33,063 nucleotides of DNA, taken from NCBI GenBank assembly GCA_013393415.1, contig JABXHI010000075.1:1-33063 (forward strand). The letters are read 5' to 3'. Shown one piece after another: positions 7,967 through 15,858 of this stretch. The notes beneath the pieces were generated by a model. That model ran no database searches, was not told the origin of the DNA, and saw nothing but the letters and a program-made list of their open reading frames with translations. The first letter of the stretch is position 1, and each line of letters begins with the position of its first letter. The stretch comes from Micrococcaceae bacterium (lineage in GTDB: Bacteria > Actinomycetota > Actinomycetes > Actinomycetales > Micrococcaceae). The position numbers were made by a program, and so were the translations under genes.

Positions 7967-9127
7967 TTAGCTGGTATGCAGAGACGACCGGTTGATACTC
8001 CAGTCGGTATTAGGAAAGCTGTTGGTGCTACTGTCAAGGATTAGGTCTGCCGCAATTCTGGCCATAGCTGGCGCTAACTGGATACCCGATCCACCGGCTC
8101 CCATTGAGTGGACTACGCCAGGCGCATCAGGATGTACATCGACAATGGGTTTGTTATCTGGTGAAATTGCATACAGTCCAGTCCAAGTACGGCCCAAGCG
8201 CAAACCCTTAGGCGTTTCCAGCCTTGTCGGTAACAACTCTTTCACGCGATCGACAAACTCTTGTGAAGCTTCGCCAAGGCGAATGTCAGGATCCCTTTCT
8301 TCTTGAATACTCTCATCGGTATGGATGCCCACGAAGAGCTCGTTTGGTGTTTCCGAACGGAAATAGATCCCATCCCGACCGGAGCCGGGCACATAGTCCA
8401 TGACAAAAGGAAGTAGAGTGTCGAGCTTTTCACGATGCTCAATCTTGATCTTAGGTCGAAGCTGATTATTCTGAGGCAAATCAGCCCCAAATATCTTTGC
8501 GACGTTCTTAGCCCATGGACCGGCTGCATTGACTATAAAATCCGCCTCATATATTCCTTGATTCGTCTTCAGGTTCCATGTTCCATCAGACGCATGGGTG
8601 GCCTCCAGAACATCTACGCCATTAATAACGCGTCCACCCAAGCGCACGATCTGGCTAGCCGCACATAGCGTGAATTCGTAACTGTCAACATACCCATCGG
8701 AGGGACCGAATAGACCGCCCACTCTTCCGTCCATGCGAATCCTTGGCCAACGTCGTTGGATTTCTTCGACATCCAACAATTCAGGATCGGTGATATCAAA
8801 CTCTTGCTGAAGATTGATACTTTTCCGAAAAGACTCCATATCTGCCGACTCTTGTGCTAGGCGTAAGTAGCCGGACTGAACCAGCGCTACCTCATGTTTT
8901 TCAGCGAAACGCTCGAAATAGCGCAGGCCATAGTTGCGCACTTCAACTGCTGAACGATCAAGATACTGAGTTTCAATCACTCCCGCAGACTTGCTAGAGG
9001 AGCCAAATCCTGGTCCGTAACGTTCGAGAACCACAACGTCAGAGCCTCCTCTCTCCAATAAGTCAAGAGCAGTTGCTACGCCCGCAATCCCTGCTCCAAT
9101 AATTACGACTCGTCGATCGTTAGCCAA
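7967..9127 (-). CDS. FAD-dependent DAO-family oxidoreductase
   Basis: This 386-residue flavoenzyme of the DadA/sarcosine-oxidase-beta (DAO) superfamily would oxidise an amino or N-alkyl-amino acid to an imine and pass electrons to oxygen or a carrier. The Rossmann motif is VVIIGAGIAGVATALDLLER near the N-terminus. FAD contacts recur in FIVNAAGPWAKN and in the C-terminal HSMGAGGSGIQLAPAMARIA. I chose the TTG at 9127 because a strong AAGGAG lies 6 bases before it. A longer frame from an upstream TTG contains that ribosome-binding site within codons. It heads the run of genes that continues through the dehydrogenase, aminotransferase and transporter. Substrate is unknown; sarcosine, proline derivatives and D-amino acids are typical for the family. 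Confidence 0.9.
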   Translation of the reverse strand: MANDRRVVIIGAGIAGVATALDLLERGGSDVVVLERYGPGFGSSSKSAGVIETQYLDRSAVEVRNYGLRYFERFAEKHEVALVQSGYLRLAQESADMESFRKSINLQQEFDITDPELLDVEEIQRRWPRIRMDGRVGGLFGPSDGYVDSYEFTLCAASQIVRLGGRVINGVDVLEATHASDGTWNLKTNQGIYEADFIVNAAGPWAKNVAKIFGADLPQNNQLRPKIKIEHREKLDTLLPFVMDYVPGSGRDGIYFRSETPNELFVGIHTDESIQEERDPDIRLGEASQEFVDRVKELLPTRLETPKGLRLGRTWTGLYAISPDNKPIVDVHPDAPGVVHSMGAGGSGIQLAPAMARIAADLILDSSTNSFPNTDWSINRSSLHTS

Positions 9128-9184
9128 TAGATTCTCCTTATGTTTCAACCAGAAACGTGAAATAACTAAATACGACTCTACTGT

Positions 9185-9200
9185 CGTGATTCATATCACG
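9185..9200. promoter_or_regulatory. CRP/GlxR-like palindrome upstream of the catabolic operon
   Basis: CGTGATTCATATCACG is a perfect 6-4-6 palindrome containing GTGA-N6-TCAC, the core of CRP/GlxR-family sites. On the minus strand TTGCGT, 17 bases and TAGAGT could be the -35 and -10 of the operon promoter. The palindrome would then overlap the spacer, which fits repression better than activation. It lies about 58-73 bp before the oxidoreductase start. The promoter itself is a guess. Confidence 0.45.
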
Positions 9201-9857
9201 CAAGGTCTTAGGCCTAAATTTATCCATCTGGAGAGGAGCGAAGAGAGAAAGCGCAATTTCGTTCAGATAATTTGCTGCTCAAAAGTTTTTCGCAGGAACA
9301 CCGCAAAGCGATCCGCTAATATCGCGTGAGGAGAGCAGAATTCGTCGGAAAGTCTCATTGATCAACACGAGTTTTTTCGCTCTCGTACTGATGGTTCGTA
9401 CGTGTTCTTGACACCAGGAATTTGCACACGCGGCTGCCCTGAACGGAAGTATCGAAAATCTCGCTAAACAGAACAAACCCGGTTGTGATCGAACATCGTG
9501 CCCCGCCCCACCGCGCATTATGGCCAAATTGGGGAGGACTCGGGCAGAACCCGAGGAAGCACTTTCCATAGCATGAGCAGGATCCAGGTCCTCAACCTGT
9601 TCTGAGCGTGTATTCAGTAGCGGCTGTCTGGACTTCTGAAAGTAGCAATCTGACAACCGGATAGCATCAGTATGAGCATCAAGTAGCGATGTGGCACTAA
9701 TGATTCAGGAATCGCCCTGGGTGGATATCCGCCCTAGTTGTGCACGGGGACAAGCCCAGAAGCCATGCGCTCGTTGATGTAGATAGTGGCCACAACGCTG
9801 TCGAAATTGAGGTATATAGGATCACATTGTGCGACAAAGATCCAACACCACTGGGGT
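9201..9857. other. Long gap without a supported gene
   Basis: About 650 bp separate the operon promoter from the IS21 left end. Open frames exist on the minus strand (for example 9279-9656), but they lack ribosome-binding sites and recognisable motifs and are rich in Arg, Ser and Cys in a way typical of out-of-frame translation. I see no RNA gene or clear repeat, and no recognisable fragment of the gene that the insertion sequence may have disrupted. Confidence 0.4.
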
Positions 9858-9917
9858 TGTTGAGGGACAGATTAAATTGCACATGTATGGCCATGAGTTT
9901 TGCACGGCCTAGGACAG
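9858..9917 (+). repeat. IS21 left terminal repeat region
   Basis: It is an imperfect inverted copy of the right end. The blocks AGGG, TTAA, TTGCA, TTTTGCACGG and GGACA align in the same order with little shifting. This is the expected set of transposase-binding repeats of IS21 ends. Confidence 0.65.
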
Positions 9918-10038
9918 GCCGGTAACCAGTATTTCTCCCGGTGAGCAACGGGTTCGGTTTGTCTTCCAAGCAAAATGACCTCCCAAGTGGTGAACTGAAA
10001 GTCGCCAGACATATTCAGTGACCACCGGGAGGCCATTG

Positions 10039-11538
10039 ATGAAAACCGAAAGGCTCATCATGGATATTCTAGAAGCATTTGATCTACATGGCTCATACCG
10101 AGCCGCCGCCAAGCATGTTGGGTGCGCACCTAACACCGTCAAGAAATTTGTGCTCGCCCGCCAGGCGGGCGATCCGCTACCCAAACGGGTTATTCGTGCC
10201 AAGCTCACCGATGACTATCGTGACAAAATCGACGAACTGGTCGATCGCTCCAGCGGGACGATTATGGCGCATAAAGTCCACGAGGCCCTGGAAGGGATGG
10301 GCTACACCGGTTCGCAGCGGTCGACTTCCAGAGCGGTTCGCGAAGCCAAAAACACTTATGCTGCCGCCCAGCAGCGGGTGCATAAGCCCTGGGTACCGGC
10401 ACCGGGCCAATGGTTGCAATACGACTTCGGCGATGGCCCAATGGTAGCTGGTAAAGCCACCGTGTTATTCGTGGCCTGGCTGGCGTGGTCGAAATTCCGG
10501 TTCGTGATCCCACTGTTTGATAAACAAATGCCCAGTGTCATCGGCGCCTTAGACGCCTGTTTCCGCACTCTAGGCGGAGTGCCATCGGCGGTGTTGACTG
10601 ATAACGAGAAAACCGTGACCGTGGACCATGTGTGTAATCTGCCGGTGCGCAATCAACGGATCGTCTCTGCTGCCCGTTGGTATGGAACGGCGATCCATAC
10701 GTGTGTGCCCTACGACCCAGCAACCAAGGGTGGAGTAGAAAACGCGGTAAAAATCGCTAAAGCTGACCTGGTCCCCACCGGTGTGAACCTGCGAGCCGAG
10801 TATGCCAGCTTTGCCGAGTTGCAAGAGGCATGTGATCAGTGGGTCTACGATATCAATCACCGTGAGCACGCCGCCGGATTCATCCCAGCAGAACGCCTCA
10901 CACAAGAACTACAGCATCTGCATCCCGTGCCGGCCGAGCCCTATGAACTGGCTGTGGGCCAGCAGCGGTCAGTGCCGTCCAATACGCCAATGGTCACCTA
11001 CCAGCATGTGCAATATTCGGTGCCCTATGCGTATATGGGCGCCAACGTCATGGTGCGCGAGGATCGAGTCAACAATGCGCTGGTGATCACCGCGCGTGAT
11101 GGTGATGGCATCACCCGCCATATTGCCAACCACCAGCTGGGTGCTCGAGGCGACATCATCATGGACGATGCGCATTTCCCGCTCACCACAGCCACCGGCC
11201 CGCAACAACGCAGCATCATGCCAAAATCTGCTGCAGAAAAACAATTCCTTGCGATTGGTGCCGGAGCGCAGGCTTATGTTCGAGCTGCCGCTGCTGATGG
11301 GACACCCCGGCTGAAAGAACGTATCCCGTTACTCACAGCACTCACGGCGGCTTGGCCGACCAGCCAAGTCAATGACGCGTTAGCCACCGCTGCAGCCGTG
11401 GGAAGATTCCTGGTCGCGGATGTGGAATCCATCCTGCAACGCGCCCCGGTGACCACCACCGAACCCAGCAATGCCCTGGATGATCACAGTTTGGCCCAGG
11501 GTACTGCCGGCTGGCAGCTGATGGGACAGGTGGCCTAA
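10039..11538 (+). CDS. istA: IS21-family transposase IstA
   Basis: This 499-residue DDE transposase has an N-terminal helix-turn-helix (SYRAAAKHVGCAPNTVKKFV, about 19-38). The catalytic triad is Asp129 (QYDFGDG), Asp188 (VLTDNEK) and Glu234 (KGGVENAVK). It cuts and joins the element ends with the help of the ATPase IstB. I chose the ATG at 10039 because GGGAGG lies 6 bases upstream; a GTG 21 bp earlier is in frame but poorly placed. istB starts 3 bp after this stop. All catalytic residues are present, so istA appears intact although its partner gene is broken. Confidence 0.93.
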   Translation: MKTERLIMDILEAFDLHGSYRAAAKHVGCAPNTVKKFVLARQAGDPLPKRVIRAKLTDDYRDKIDELVDRSSGTIMAHKVHEALEGMGYTGSQRSTSRAVREAKNTYAAAQQRVHKPWVPAPGQWLQYDFGDGPMVAGKATVLFVAWLAWSKFRFVIPLFDKQMPSVIGALDACFRTLGGVPSAVLTDNEKTVTVDHVCNLPVRNQRIVSAARWYGTAIHTCVPYDPATKGGVENAVKIAKADLVPTGVNLRAEYASFAELQEACDQWVYDINHREHAAGFIPAERLTQELQHLHPVPAEPYELAVGQQRSVPSNTPMVTYQHVQYSVPYAYMGANVMVREDRVNNALVITARDGDGITRHIANHQLGARGDIIMDDAHFPLTTATGPQQRSIMPKSAAEKQFLAIGAGAQAYVRAAAADGTPRLKERIPLLTALTAAWPTSQVNDALATAAAVGRFLVADVESILQRAPVTTTEPSNALDDHSLAQGTAGWQLMGQVA

Positions 11539-11541
11539 CCT

Positions 11542-12063
11542 ATGAGCATCACCACCACACAAACCACCTTGGATCCAGGCTTGTTTGAGGCCATGAAATA
11601 TCTGAATATGCCACACGCCCGCCGCCAAGCCGCCGAACTGCTCGAGACAGCCCGGGTGCAACGTTGGGGACCCCACGAAACCCTCGCCGCGGTACTGGAG
11701 ATTGAAGTCACCGGCCGCCAAGCTGTGAGCCTGCAACGCCGCCTGCGGGCACTGGGGGTGCCCGAGTCCAAAACCCTGGACACCTTCACTCCAGAACTAT
11801 CGACCGTGCCAGACCAAACCCTGAATTATCTCACCGAACTCGACTGGATCACCCGCCAGGAAAACCTCGTCATCGCCGGGCCTGCCGGCACCGGAAAAAC
11901 CCATCTCTGCCAGGCGTTGGCGCATAAAGTCGTCAAAACTGGCGGCAAAGCCCAATGGATCACCCTGGCCCAACTCGAGGAGCTGGTAGCAGCCTATCGA
12001 GTAGATAACCGGGTCGAGAAAAAGATCCACACCCTGACCAATTGCGACCTGATCGTCATCGAT
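11542..12063 (+). pseudogene. istB: istB, 5' part, disrupted at Walker B
   Basis: This is the N-terminal 174 codons of the IS21 helper ATPase. Walker A is GPAGTGKT at residues 113-120. The reading frame reaches the Walker B strand DLIVID and is then broken by the RIT element after Asp174. The broken frame continues 16 codons into the insertion (LCRGGDYVDKSADGWL) and stops at 12114, giving a 190-residue product that lacks the second Walker B acidic residue and the rest of the AAA+ core. Joining 11542-12063 with 15492-15740 restores a 256-residue protein, the usual length, with VIDDIGLLP across the junction. The element therefore should not transpose unless IstB is supplied elsewhere or the RIT excises. 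Confidence 0.93.
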
Positions 12064-12172
12064 TTATGCCGAGGTGGGGATTATGTCGATAAGTCTGCTG
12101 ACGGGTGGCTCTGATCGTTGAGAACACTGTCTTTGACTGCTTTTTCTGGCTGAGACGTATCGGCATAATTAC
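12064..12172 (+). repeat. RIT left 109-bp inverted repeat
   Basis: It matches the reverse complement of 15351-15459 with only four mismatches that I can count. The repeat has internal order: TTATGCCGA at the outer edge, TTATGTCGATAA within and TCGGCATAA at the inner edge. It therefore looks like an array of recombinase-binding half-sites and not a simple transposon tip. Confidence 0.92.
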
Positions 12173-12212
12173 GGCTGGGTCATGATGTTTTCTAAGGAAC
12201 AAAACGTTCCTG

Positions 12213-13433
12213 ATGGGAGAACAGATCACGACTGGTACACGAAGAAAACCGGCAGTTCTTGGGCCGTTTATCCAGGATTTTCAGGCTCATGTGTTGTCAC
12301 TGGGTTATACGCCAGGGTCAACGCGCGGGATGTTGAAGGTCGTTGGTCAGCTTGGCCGGTGGCTGGCTGACCAACATTTACAAGTTGCAGACTTTAGTGA
12401 AGCACTGATCGAGCCGTTTATACACGATCGCAAGGCAGCAGGCTACCGGCAGGTCCAGCATCGTCGGGTCTTTATGTTGCTCTTGAATTTTTTACGTGAC
12501 CAGGGTGCAGTCCCGGCGATCGTAGATATACCGAGCAGTGAACTCGATATTTTCATGGAACTGTATCGAAACTGGTTGGTCAACACCCGTGGCCTGGCTG
12601 CTACGACCGTACTACGGTATGTAAATCTGGCTCGGCGATTTCTCACGGAGCCAGGCAGCAGTGGCTTGAGCATGATTAACCTCCAAGCGCTACGTGGTGG
12701 AGATGTTTCGGATTTCTTGATGGCTGAGGTCTCTCGGGTGAGTCTTGGGGCTGCCCGTGGTCGTGTAGCGGAGCTGAGGTCCCTGCTGCGCTATTTACAA
12801 TCTCAGGATCTGGTCCAAGGTGATTTGGCTGCCAGCGTCCCGTCGGTAGCAGGGTGGCATGCCGCCGGGCTTCCAGACTCACTGAGTGCAGCTGATGTGC
12901 AAAAACTGCTTGATTCCTGCGATGGGACCCGTAAGTCAGATCCACGGGATGGCGCCATCCTGGCGTTGTTAGCGCGGTTGGGGCTGCGATCTGTGGAAGT
13001 TGCAGGGTTGTTGCTTGATGACATTGACTGGTCGGCCGGCGAGATTTGGGTCAGAGGGAAAGGCCGACGCGGTGATCGGTTGCCATTACCAACCGATGTC
13101 GGTGAAGCACTGGTGCAGTATGTGATGCATCATCGACCCACAACCGATGCTCGCCAAGTGTTTTTCACTGAGCGGGCACCTCGAAAACCCATCGCTCCTG
13201 ATCTGGTGTCGGATGTCGTGCGACGAGCGTGTCGACGCAGTGGGCTGGCTGTGGTTGGGGCCCACCAGTTACGCCATGCATTAGCAACTGACTTGTTGGC
13301 GCATGATGTTTCGTTACTCGAGATCAGTCAGGTATTACGACATCGAGATTTAGCCACGACGGCGGTCTATGCCAAGGTCGATTTGCTGTCTTTACGCTCC
13401 GTGGCAGCACAATGGCCCGGTGATCAGCGATGA
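12213..13433 (+). CDS. ritA: RIT tyrosine recombinase A
   Basis: This 406-residue tyrosine recombinase is the first of the trio. A SAM-like N-terminal core-binding region occupies about residues 15-215. The catalytic domain contains Arg259 (LGLRSVEV), Lys283 in the GKG beta hairpin, His351-x-x-Arg354 (HQLRHA), His377 (LRHRDL) and the nucleophile Tyr386 (TTAVYAKVD). All active-site residues are present, so it should be catalytically competent. Its stop overlaps the start of the second gene (ATGA). A GGAAC/GTTCC inverted repeat lies just before the start codon, and no strong Shine-Dalgarno is obvious, so the start could be slightly different. Confidence 0.9.
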   Translation: MGEQITTGTRRKPAVLGPFIQDFQAHVLSLGYTPGSTRGMLKVVGQLGRWLADQHLQVADFSEALIEPFIHDRKAAGYRQVQHRRVFMLLLNFLRDQGAVPAIVDIPSSELDIFMELYRNWLVNTRGLAATTVLRYVNLARRFLTEPGSSGLSMINLQALRGGDVSDFLMAEVSRVSLGAARGRVAELRSLLRYLQSQDLVQGDLAASVPSVAGWHAAGLPDSLSAADVQKLLDSCDGTRKSDPRDGAILALLARLGLRSVEVAGLLLDDIDWSAGEIWVRGKGRRGDRLPLPTDVGEALVQYVMHHRPTTDARQVFFTERAPRKPIAPDLVSDVVRRACRRSGLAVVGAHQLRHALATDLLAHDVSLLEISQVLRHRDLATTAVYAKVDLLSLRSVAAQWPGDQR

Positions 13434-14368
13434 AGACGCTTCAACGAGGGTTAGATGACTATTTGCAGTTACGCCGGGCAATGGGATATCAATTAGCGGA
13501 GGCCCACCGGCTGTTGCCTCGGTTCGTGTCCTGGATGGACCACACCGGCCAGCACACCATTAGCATTGCTGCGGCACTGGAATGGTGCCAACTACCGGAG
13601 GCTGATCCGGGAAGTACGGTGTGGCCCAAACGGATGACAGCGGTTCGCGGGTTCGCCCGGTTTATGGCAGGACGAGATCCTGACACCCAAATCCCTCCGG
13701 TGGGATTACTTCCACATCGACGGCATTGGCGAACACCGTATATTTATTCCGCTGACGATGTTGCTTCGCTGATGCGCCAAGCCACCAAAAGTCTGGATCC
13801 ACGGATACCCGCGAGAACTTATGCCACCGCTATCGGACTGTTGGCAGCAGCTGGTCTTCGCATTGGCGAGCTCATCAATCTGAACCGCGGCGATGTTGAT
13901 TGGCAGCACGCAACGCTGTTGATCAGAGAATCTAAATTCGCCAAGACTCGCATCGTACCGCTGACTGACACCACGATGTCGGCACTTCAGGACTATACAG
14001 CGTTTCAAGATGCGCTGCATGCACCAACGAAAACGTCTGCGTTTTTTCTGACCATCACCGGCAAACGATTGATCTATACAATGGTCAGCACCACATTTCG
14101 GATGTTGTGCACACAAACTGCCATCGGCGCTCAACGCCAGCGACCCCCAAGATTGCACGATCTCAGACATACATTTGCAGTCAATACGCTGGTCCGTTGG
14201 TACCGCCAAGGCCTCAACGTGCATGCCAAGATGCCCTATTTATCGGCCTACCTGGGTCACCGCGATCCCACATCAACGTACTGGTATCTGTCTGCGGCAC
14301 CAGAATTATTGGCTCTTGCTGCCGACCGTATCGAAGACACCACCAGCATCAAGGAGCAACAGTCATGA
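13430..14368 (+). CDS. ritB: RIT tyrosine recombinase B
   Basis: This 312-residue tyrosine recombinase is the second of the trio. The catalytic set is Arg144 (AAGLRIGEL), Lys170ish in the ESKFAKTR turn, His243-x-x-Arg246 (HDLRHTF), His277 (LGHRD) and Tyr286 (STYWYLS). It starts within the stop of the first gene and ends within the start of the third (ATGA at both ends), so translation of all three is coupled, which suggests a fixed stoichiometry in one recombination complex. It is shorter than RitA, mainly in the N-terminal domain. Confidence 0.9.
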   Translation: MKTLQRGLDDYLQLRRAMGYQLAEAHRLLPRFVSWMDHTGQHTISIAAALEWCQLPEADPGSTVWPKRMTAVRGFARFMAGRDPDTQIPPVGLLPHRRHWRTPYIYSADDVASLMRQATKSLDPRIPARTYATAIGLLAAAGLRIGELINLNRGDVDWQHATLLIRESKFAKTRIVPLTDTTMSALQDYTAFQDALHAPTKTSAFFLTITGKRLIYTMVSTTFRMLCTQTAIGAQRQRPPRLHDLRHTFAVNTLVRWYRQGLNVHAKMPYLSAYLGHRDPTSTYWYLSAAPELLALAADRIEDTTSIKEQQS

Positions 14369-15354
14369 CGCGTATCAGCACCACGGTGGAATTATTCTTT
14401 ACTCAACGATTAGTCAAACAACGCCAAGCCAGTGCCCATACCATCGCCGCTTACCGAGATACCTTGCGTCTGCTGTTTGAATTCGTCCAAGACCGCACCT
14501 CGAAATCCCCTACCGAATTCGACTGGGAGGATCTCGAGCACGACACCATCAGCGCTTTTCTCGATGACCTAGAGCTCACCCGTAACAACAGTCCTCGAAC
14601 CCGAAATGCTCGTCTAGCAGCGATCCGTTCTCTGTTCAGTTACGCTGCCATTCGGCATCCTGAACATGCTGGATTGATCGCTGCTGTCTTAGCGCTGCCA
14701 CCCAAGCGCTTCGAACAGTCTACGATTTCGTATCTCACCCCACCAGAAGTTGACGCCTTACTTGCTGCACCCGATCGGTCTCGGTGGGAAGGCCGCCGAG
14801 ACCATGCTTTGTTCATGCTGGCGATTCAGACTGGACTCCGGGTTGCTGAGCTGACCAGCTTGCAATGCGCAGACGTTAGTTTCAGTCCAACGGCCTATGT
14901 GCACTGTCTGGGCAAGGGCCGCAAGGAACGGGCTATCCCGCTGACCGCTTCCACTGCCCAGACGCTGCAACTTTGGTTGACAGAGCTCAATGCAGCACCT
15001 CAGACACCGCTCTTTCCGACCCGGAAAGGAAGACATCTCAGCCGAGACGCCGTGCAGCAGCGCTTGACTACCCATAGTCAAACTGCTGCAACCACCTGCT
15101 CGACATTGCAAAACAAGCGCATCAGTCCGCATACGCTACGCCACACCGCCGCAATGACACTACTACGCGCCGGGGTCGATGCAACGGTCATCGCCTTGTG
15201 GCTGGGCCATGCCGATATCCGCTCAACGAACGCCTACCTCCAAGCCGATATGACTATCAAAGAACGGGCACTAGCCATGATGACACCAACTACAACCGTC
15301 CCTGGCCGATACACGCCGCCAGACGAGCTCCTCGCGTTCCTCAACTCACTGTAA
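14365..15354 (+). CDS. ritC: RIT tyrosine recombinase C
   Basis: This 329-residue protein is the third recombinase and the most XerC/D-like. The N-terminal core-binding domain is typical (SAHTIAAYRDTLRLLFEFVQ, then NARLAAIRSLFSYA). The catalytic residues are Arg159 (TGLRVAEL), Lys184 (LGKGRKER), His256-x-x-Arg259 (HTLRHTA), His282 (LGHAD) and Tyr291 (TNAYLQAD). I chose the ATG at 14365, which overlaps the previous stop by 4 bp. A much longer frame running back to 14107 merely shadows the second gene. Its stop codon lies inside the first four bases of the right inverted repeat. Confidence 0.92.
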   Translation: MTRISTTVELFFTQRLVKQRQASAHTIAAYRDTLRLLFEFVQDRTSKSPTEFDWEDLEHDTISAFLDDLELTRNNSPRTRNARLAAIRSLFSYAAIRHPEHAGLIAAVLALPPKRFEQSTISYLTPPEVDALLAAPDRSRWEGRRDHALFMLAIQTGLRVAELTSLQCADVSFSPTAYVHCLGKGRKERAIPLTASTAQTLQLWLTELNAAPQTPLFPTRKGRHLSRDAVQQRLTTHSQTAATTCSTLQNKRISPHTLRHTAAMTLLRAGVDATVIALWLGHADIRSTNAYLQADMTIKERALAMMTPTTTVPGRYTPPDELLAFLNSL

Positions 15355-15459
15355 TTATGCCGATACGTCTCAGCTAGAAAAAGCCGTCAAAGGCAGTGTT
15401 CTCAACGATCGGAGCCACCCGTCAGCAGACTTATCGACATAATCCCCACCTCGGCATAA
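15351..15459 (-). repeat. RIT right 109-bp inverted repeat
   Basis: It is the reverse complement of 12064-12172 with four substitutions, and it begins inside the stop codon region of the third recombinase gene. It ends CCTCGGCATAA. Unlike the left copy it is not directly at the target: 26 extra bases separate it from the istB sequence. Confidence 0.92.
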
Positions 15460-15461
15460 GT

Positions 15462-15489
15462 CGATTTATGACGATATCTGCATAAATCG
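15462..15489. repeat. Interrupted palindrome at the RIT right junction
   Basis: CGATTTATG (15462-15470) and CATAAATCG (15481-15489) are perfect inverted copies separated by ACGATATCTG, whose centre GATATC is itself palindromic. The same CGATTTATG occurs once at the left junction (12060-12068). The form, two inverted arms around a short core, is that of a tyrosine recombinase core site. Confidence 0.6.
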
Positions 15490-15740
15490 ATGACATCGGC
15501 CTCTTGCCGGTATCAGATCAAGCTGCCGAAGCTCTCTACCGCGTCGTGGAGGCCTGCTATGAGCGCACCTCGATTGCGTTGTCATCGAATATGCACCCTG
15601 CATCTTTTGACACGCTGATGCCCAAAACCCTTGCTACCGCCACCGTTGACCGGCTCCTGCACCATGCACACCTGGTCCAAACGTCTGGGGACTCCGTGCG
15701 TATGACCCAAGCCCTCAACGGCACCGGCATTACCAACTAA
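15486..15740 (+). pseudogene. istB: istB, 3' part, after the RIT insertion
   Basis: The frame resumes at the second ATCGAT copy and reads IDDIGLLPVSDQAAEALYRV through SIALSSNMHP (the sensor region of the AAA+ core) and a C-terminal DRLLHHAHLVQTSGDSVRM, ending at a TAA. It is collinear with the 5' fragment at 11542-12063 with no loss of codons. Alone it has no start codon or ribosome-binding site in frame at the proper place. Confidence 0.9.
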
Positions 15741-15772
15741 CCGACCACGAAGACCAAAACCGCACACCCATT

Positions 15773-15833
15773 CATGTCCCAAACCGTGCAAAAACCGTGT
15801 CCCTAAACATGCAAATTAAATTGGCCCTTGACA
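15773..15833 (-). repeat. IS21 right terminal repeat region
   Basis: It is the inverted counterpart of 9858-9917, ending CCCTTGACA. It includes CCGTGCAAAAACCGTGTCCC and TGCAAATTAAATTGG, blocks that recur inverted at the left end. Confidence 0.65.
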
Positions 15834-15858
15834 GATCAAAAATGCCCTTACATCCAGA

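Larger units (their letters stand above)
12064..15485 (+). mobile_element. RIT element (three tyrosine recombinases in trio)
   Basis: Three consecutive tyrosine recombinase genes, each pair overlapping by ATGA, lie between 109-bp inverted repeats. This is the definition of the RIT (Recombinases In Trio) elements. The insertion interrupts istB precisely inside GTCATCGATGAC, leaving ATCGAT at both junctions (12058-12063 and 15486-15491). The tips read TTATGC and GCATAA. The right side carries an extra 26 bp beyond its inverted repeat. No cargo gene is present. The mechanism of RIT movement is poorly known. Confidence 0.9.
9858..15833 (+). mobile_element. IS21-family element interrupted by a RIT element
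   Basis: The element begins TGTTGAGGGACAG and ends CCCTTGACA, so the tips read TG...CA as usual for IS21. It carries istA and istB in the normal order. About 60 bp at each end align as inverted repeats with the shared blocks TTTTGCACGG and GGGACA. I do not see a matching short target duplication outside the tips (GGGT on the left, GATC on the right), so one flank may have been rearranged. The right tip lies only 25 bp from the hsdR stop codon. Without the 3.4-kb RIT insertion the element would be about 2.55 kb, a normal IS21 size. Confidence 0.85.

Noticed and set aside
9279..9656. 125-codon minus-strand frame in the gap before IS21
   Set aside because: Composition is unlike a protein, no ribosome-binding site and no recognisable motif.
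11542..12114. Treating the 190-residue istB product as a functional short IstB
   Set aside because: It ends in 16 codons encoded by the RIT end and lacks the second Walker B acidic residue and the sensor region; collinear 3' sequence is present beyond the insertion.
14107..14364. An upstream extension of the third recombinase
   Set aside because: It lies wholly inside the second recombinase gene in another frame; the ATG overlapping the preceding stop fits both family length and coupling.
12058..15491. Calling the three-recombinase block a Tn554-type transposon or an integron
   Set aside because: Tn554 has two tyrosine recombinases plus an unrelated TnpC and no long inverted repeats; no integron attachment array or cassette is present. 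The trio plus long inverted repeats fits RIT.
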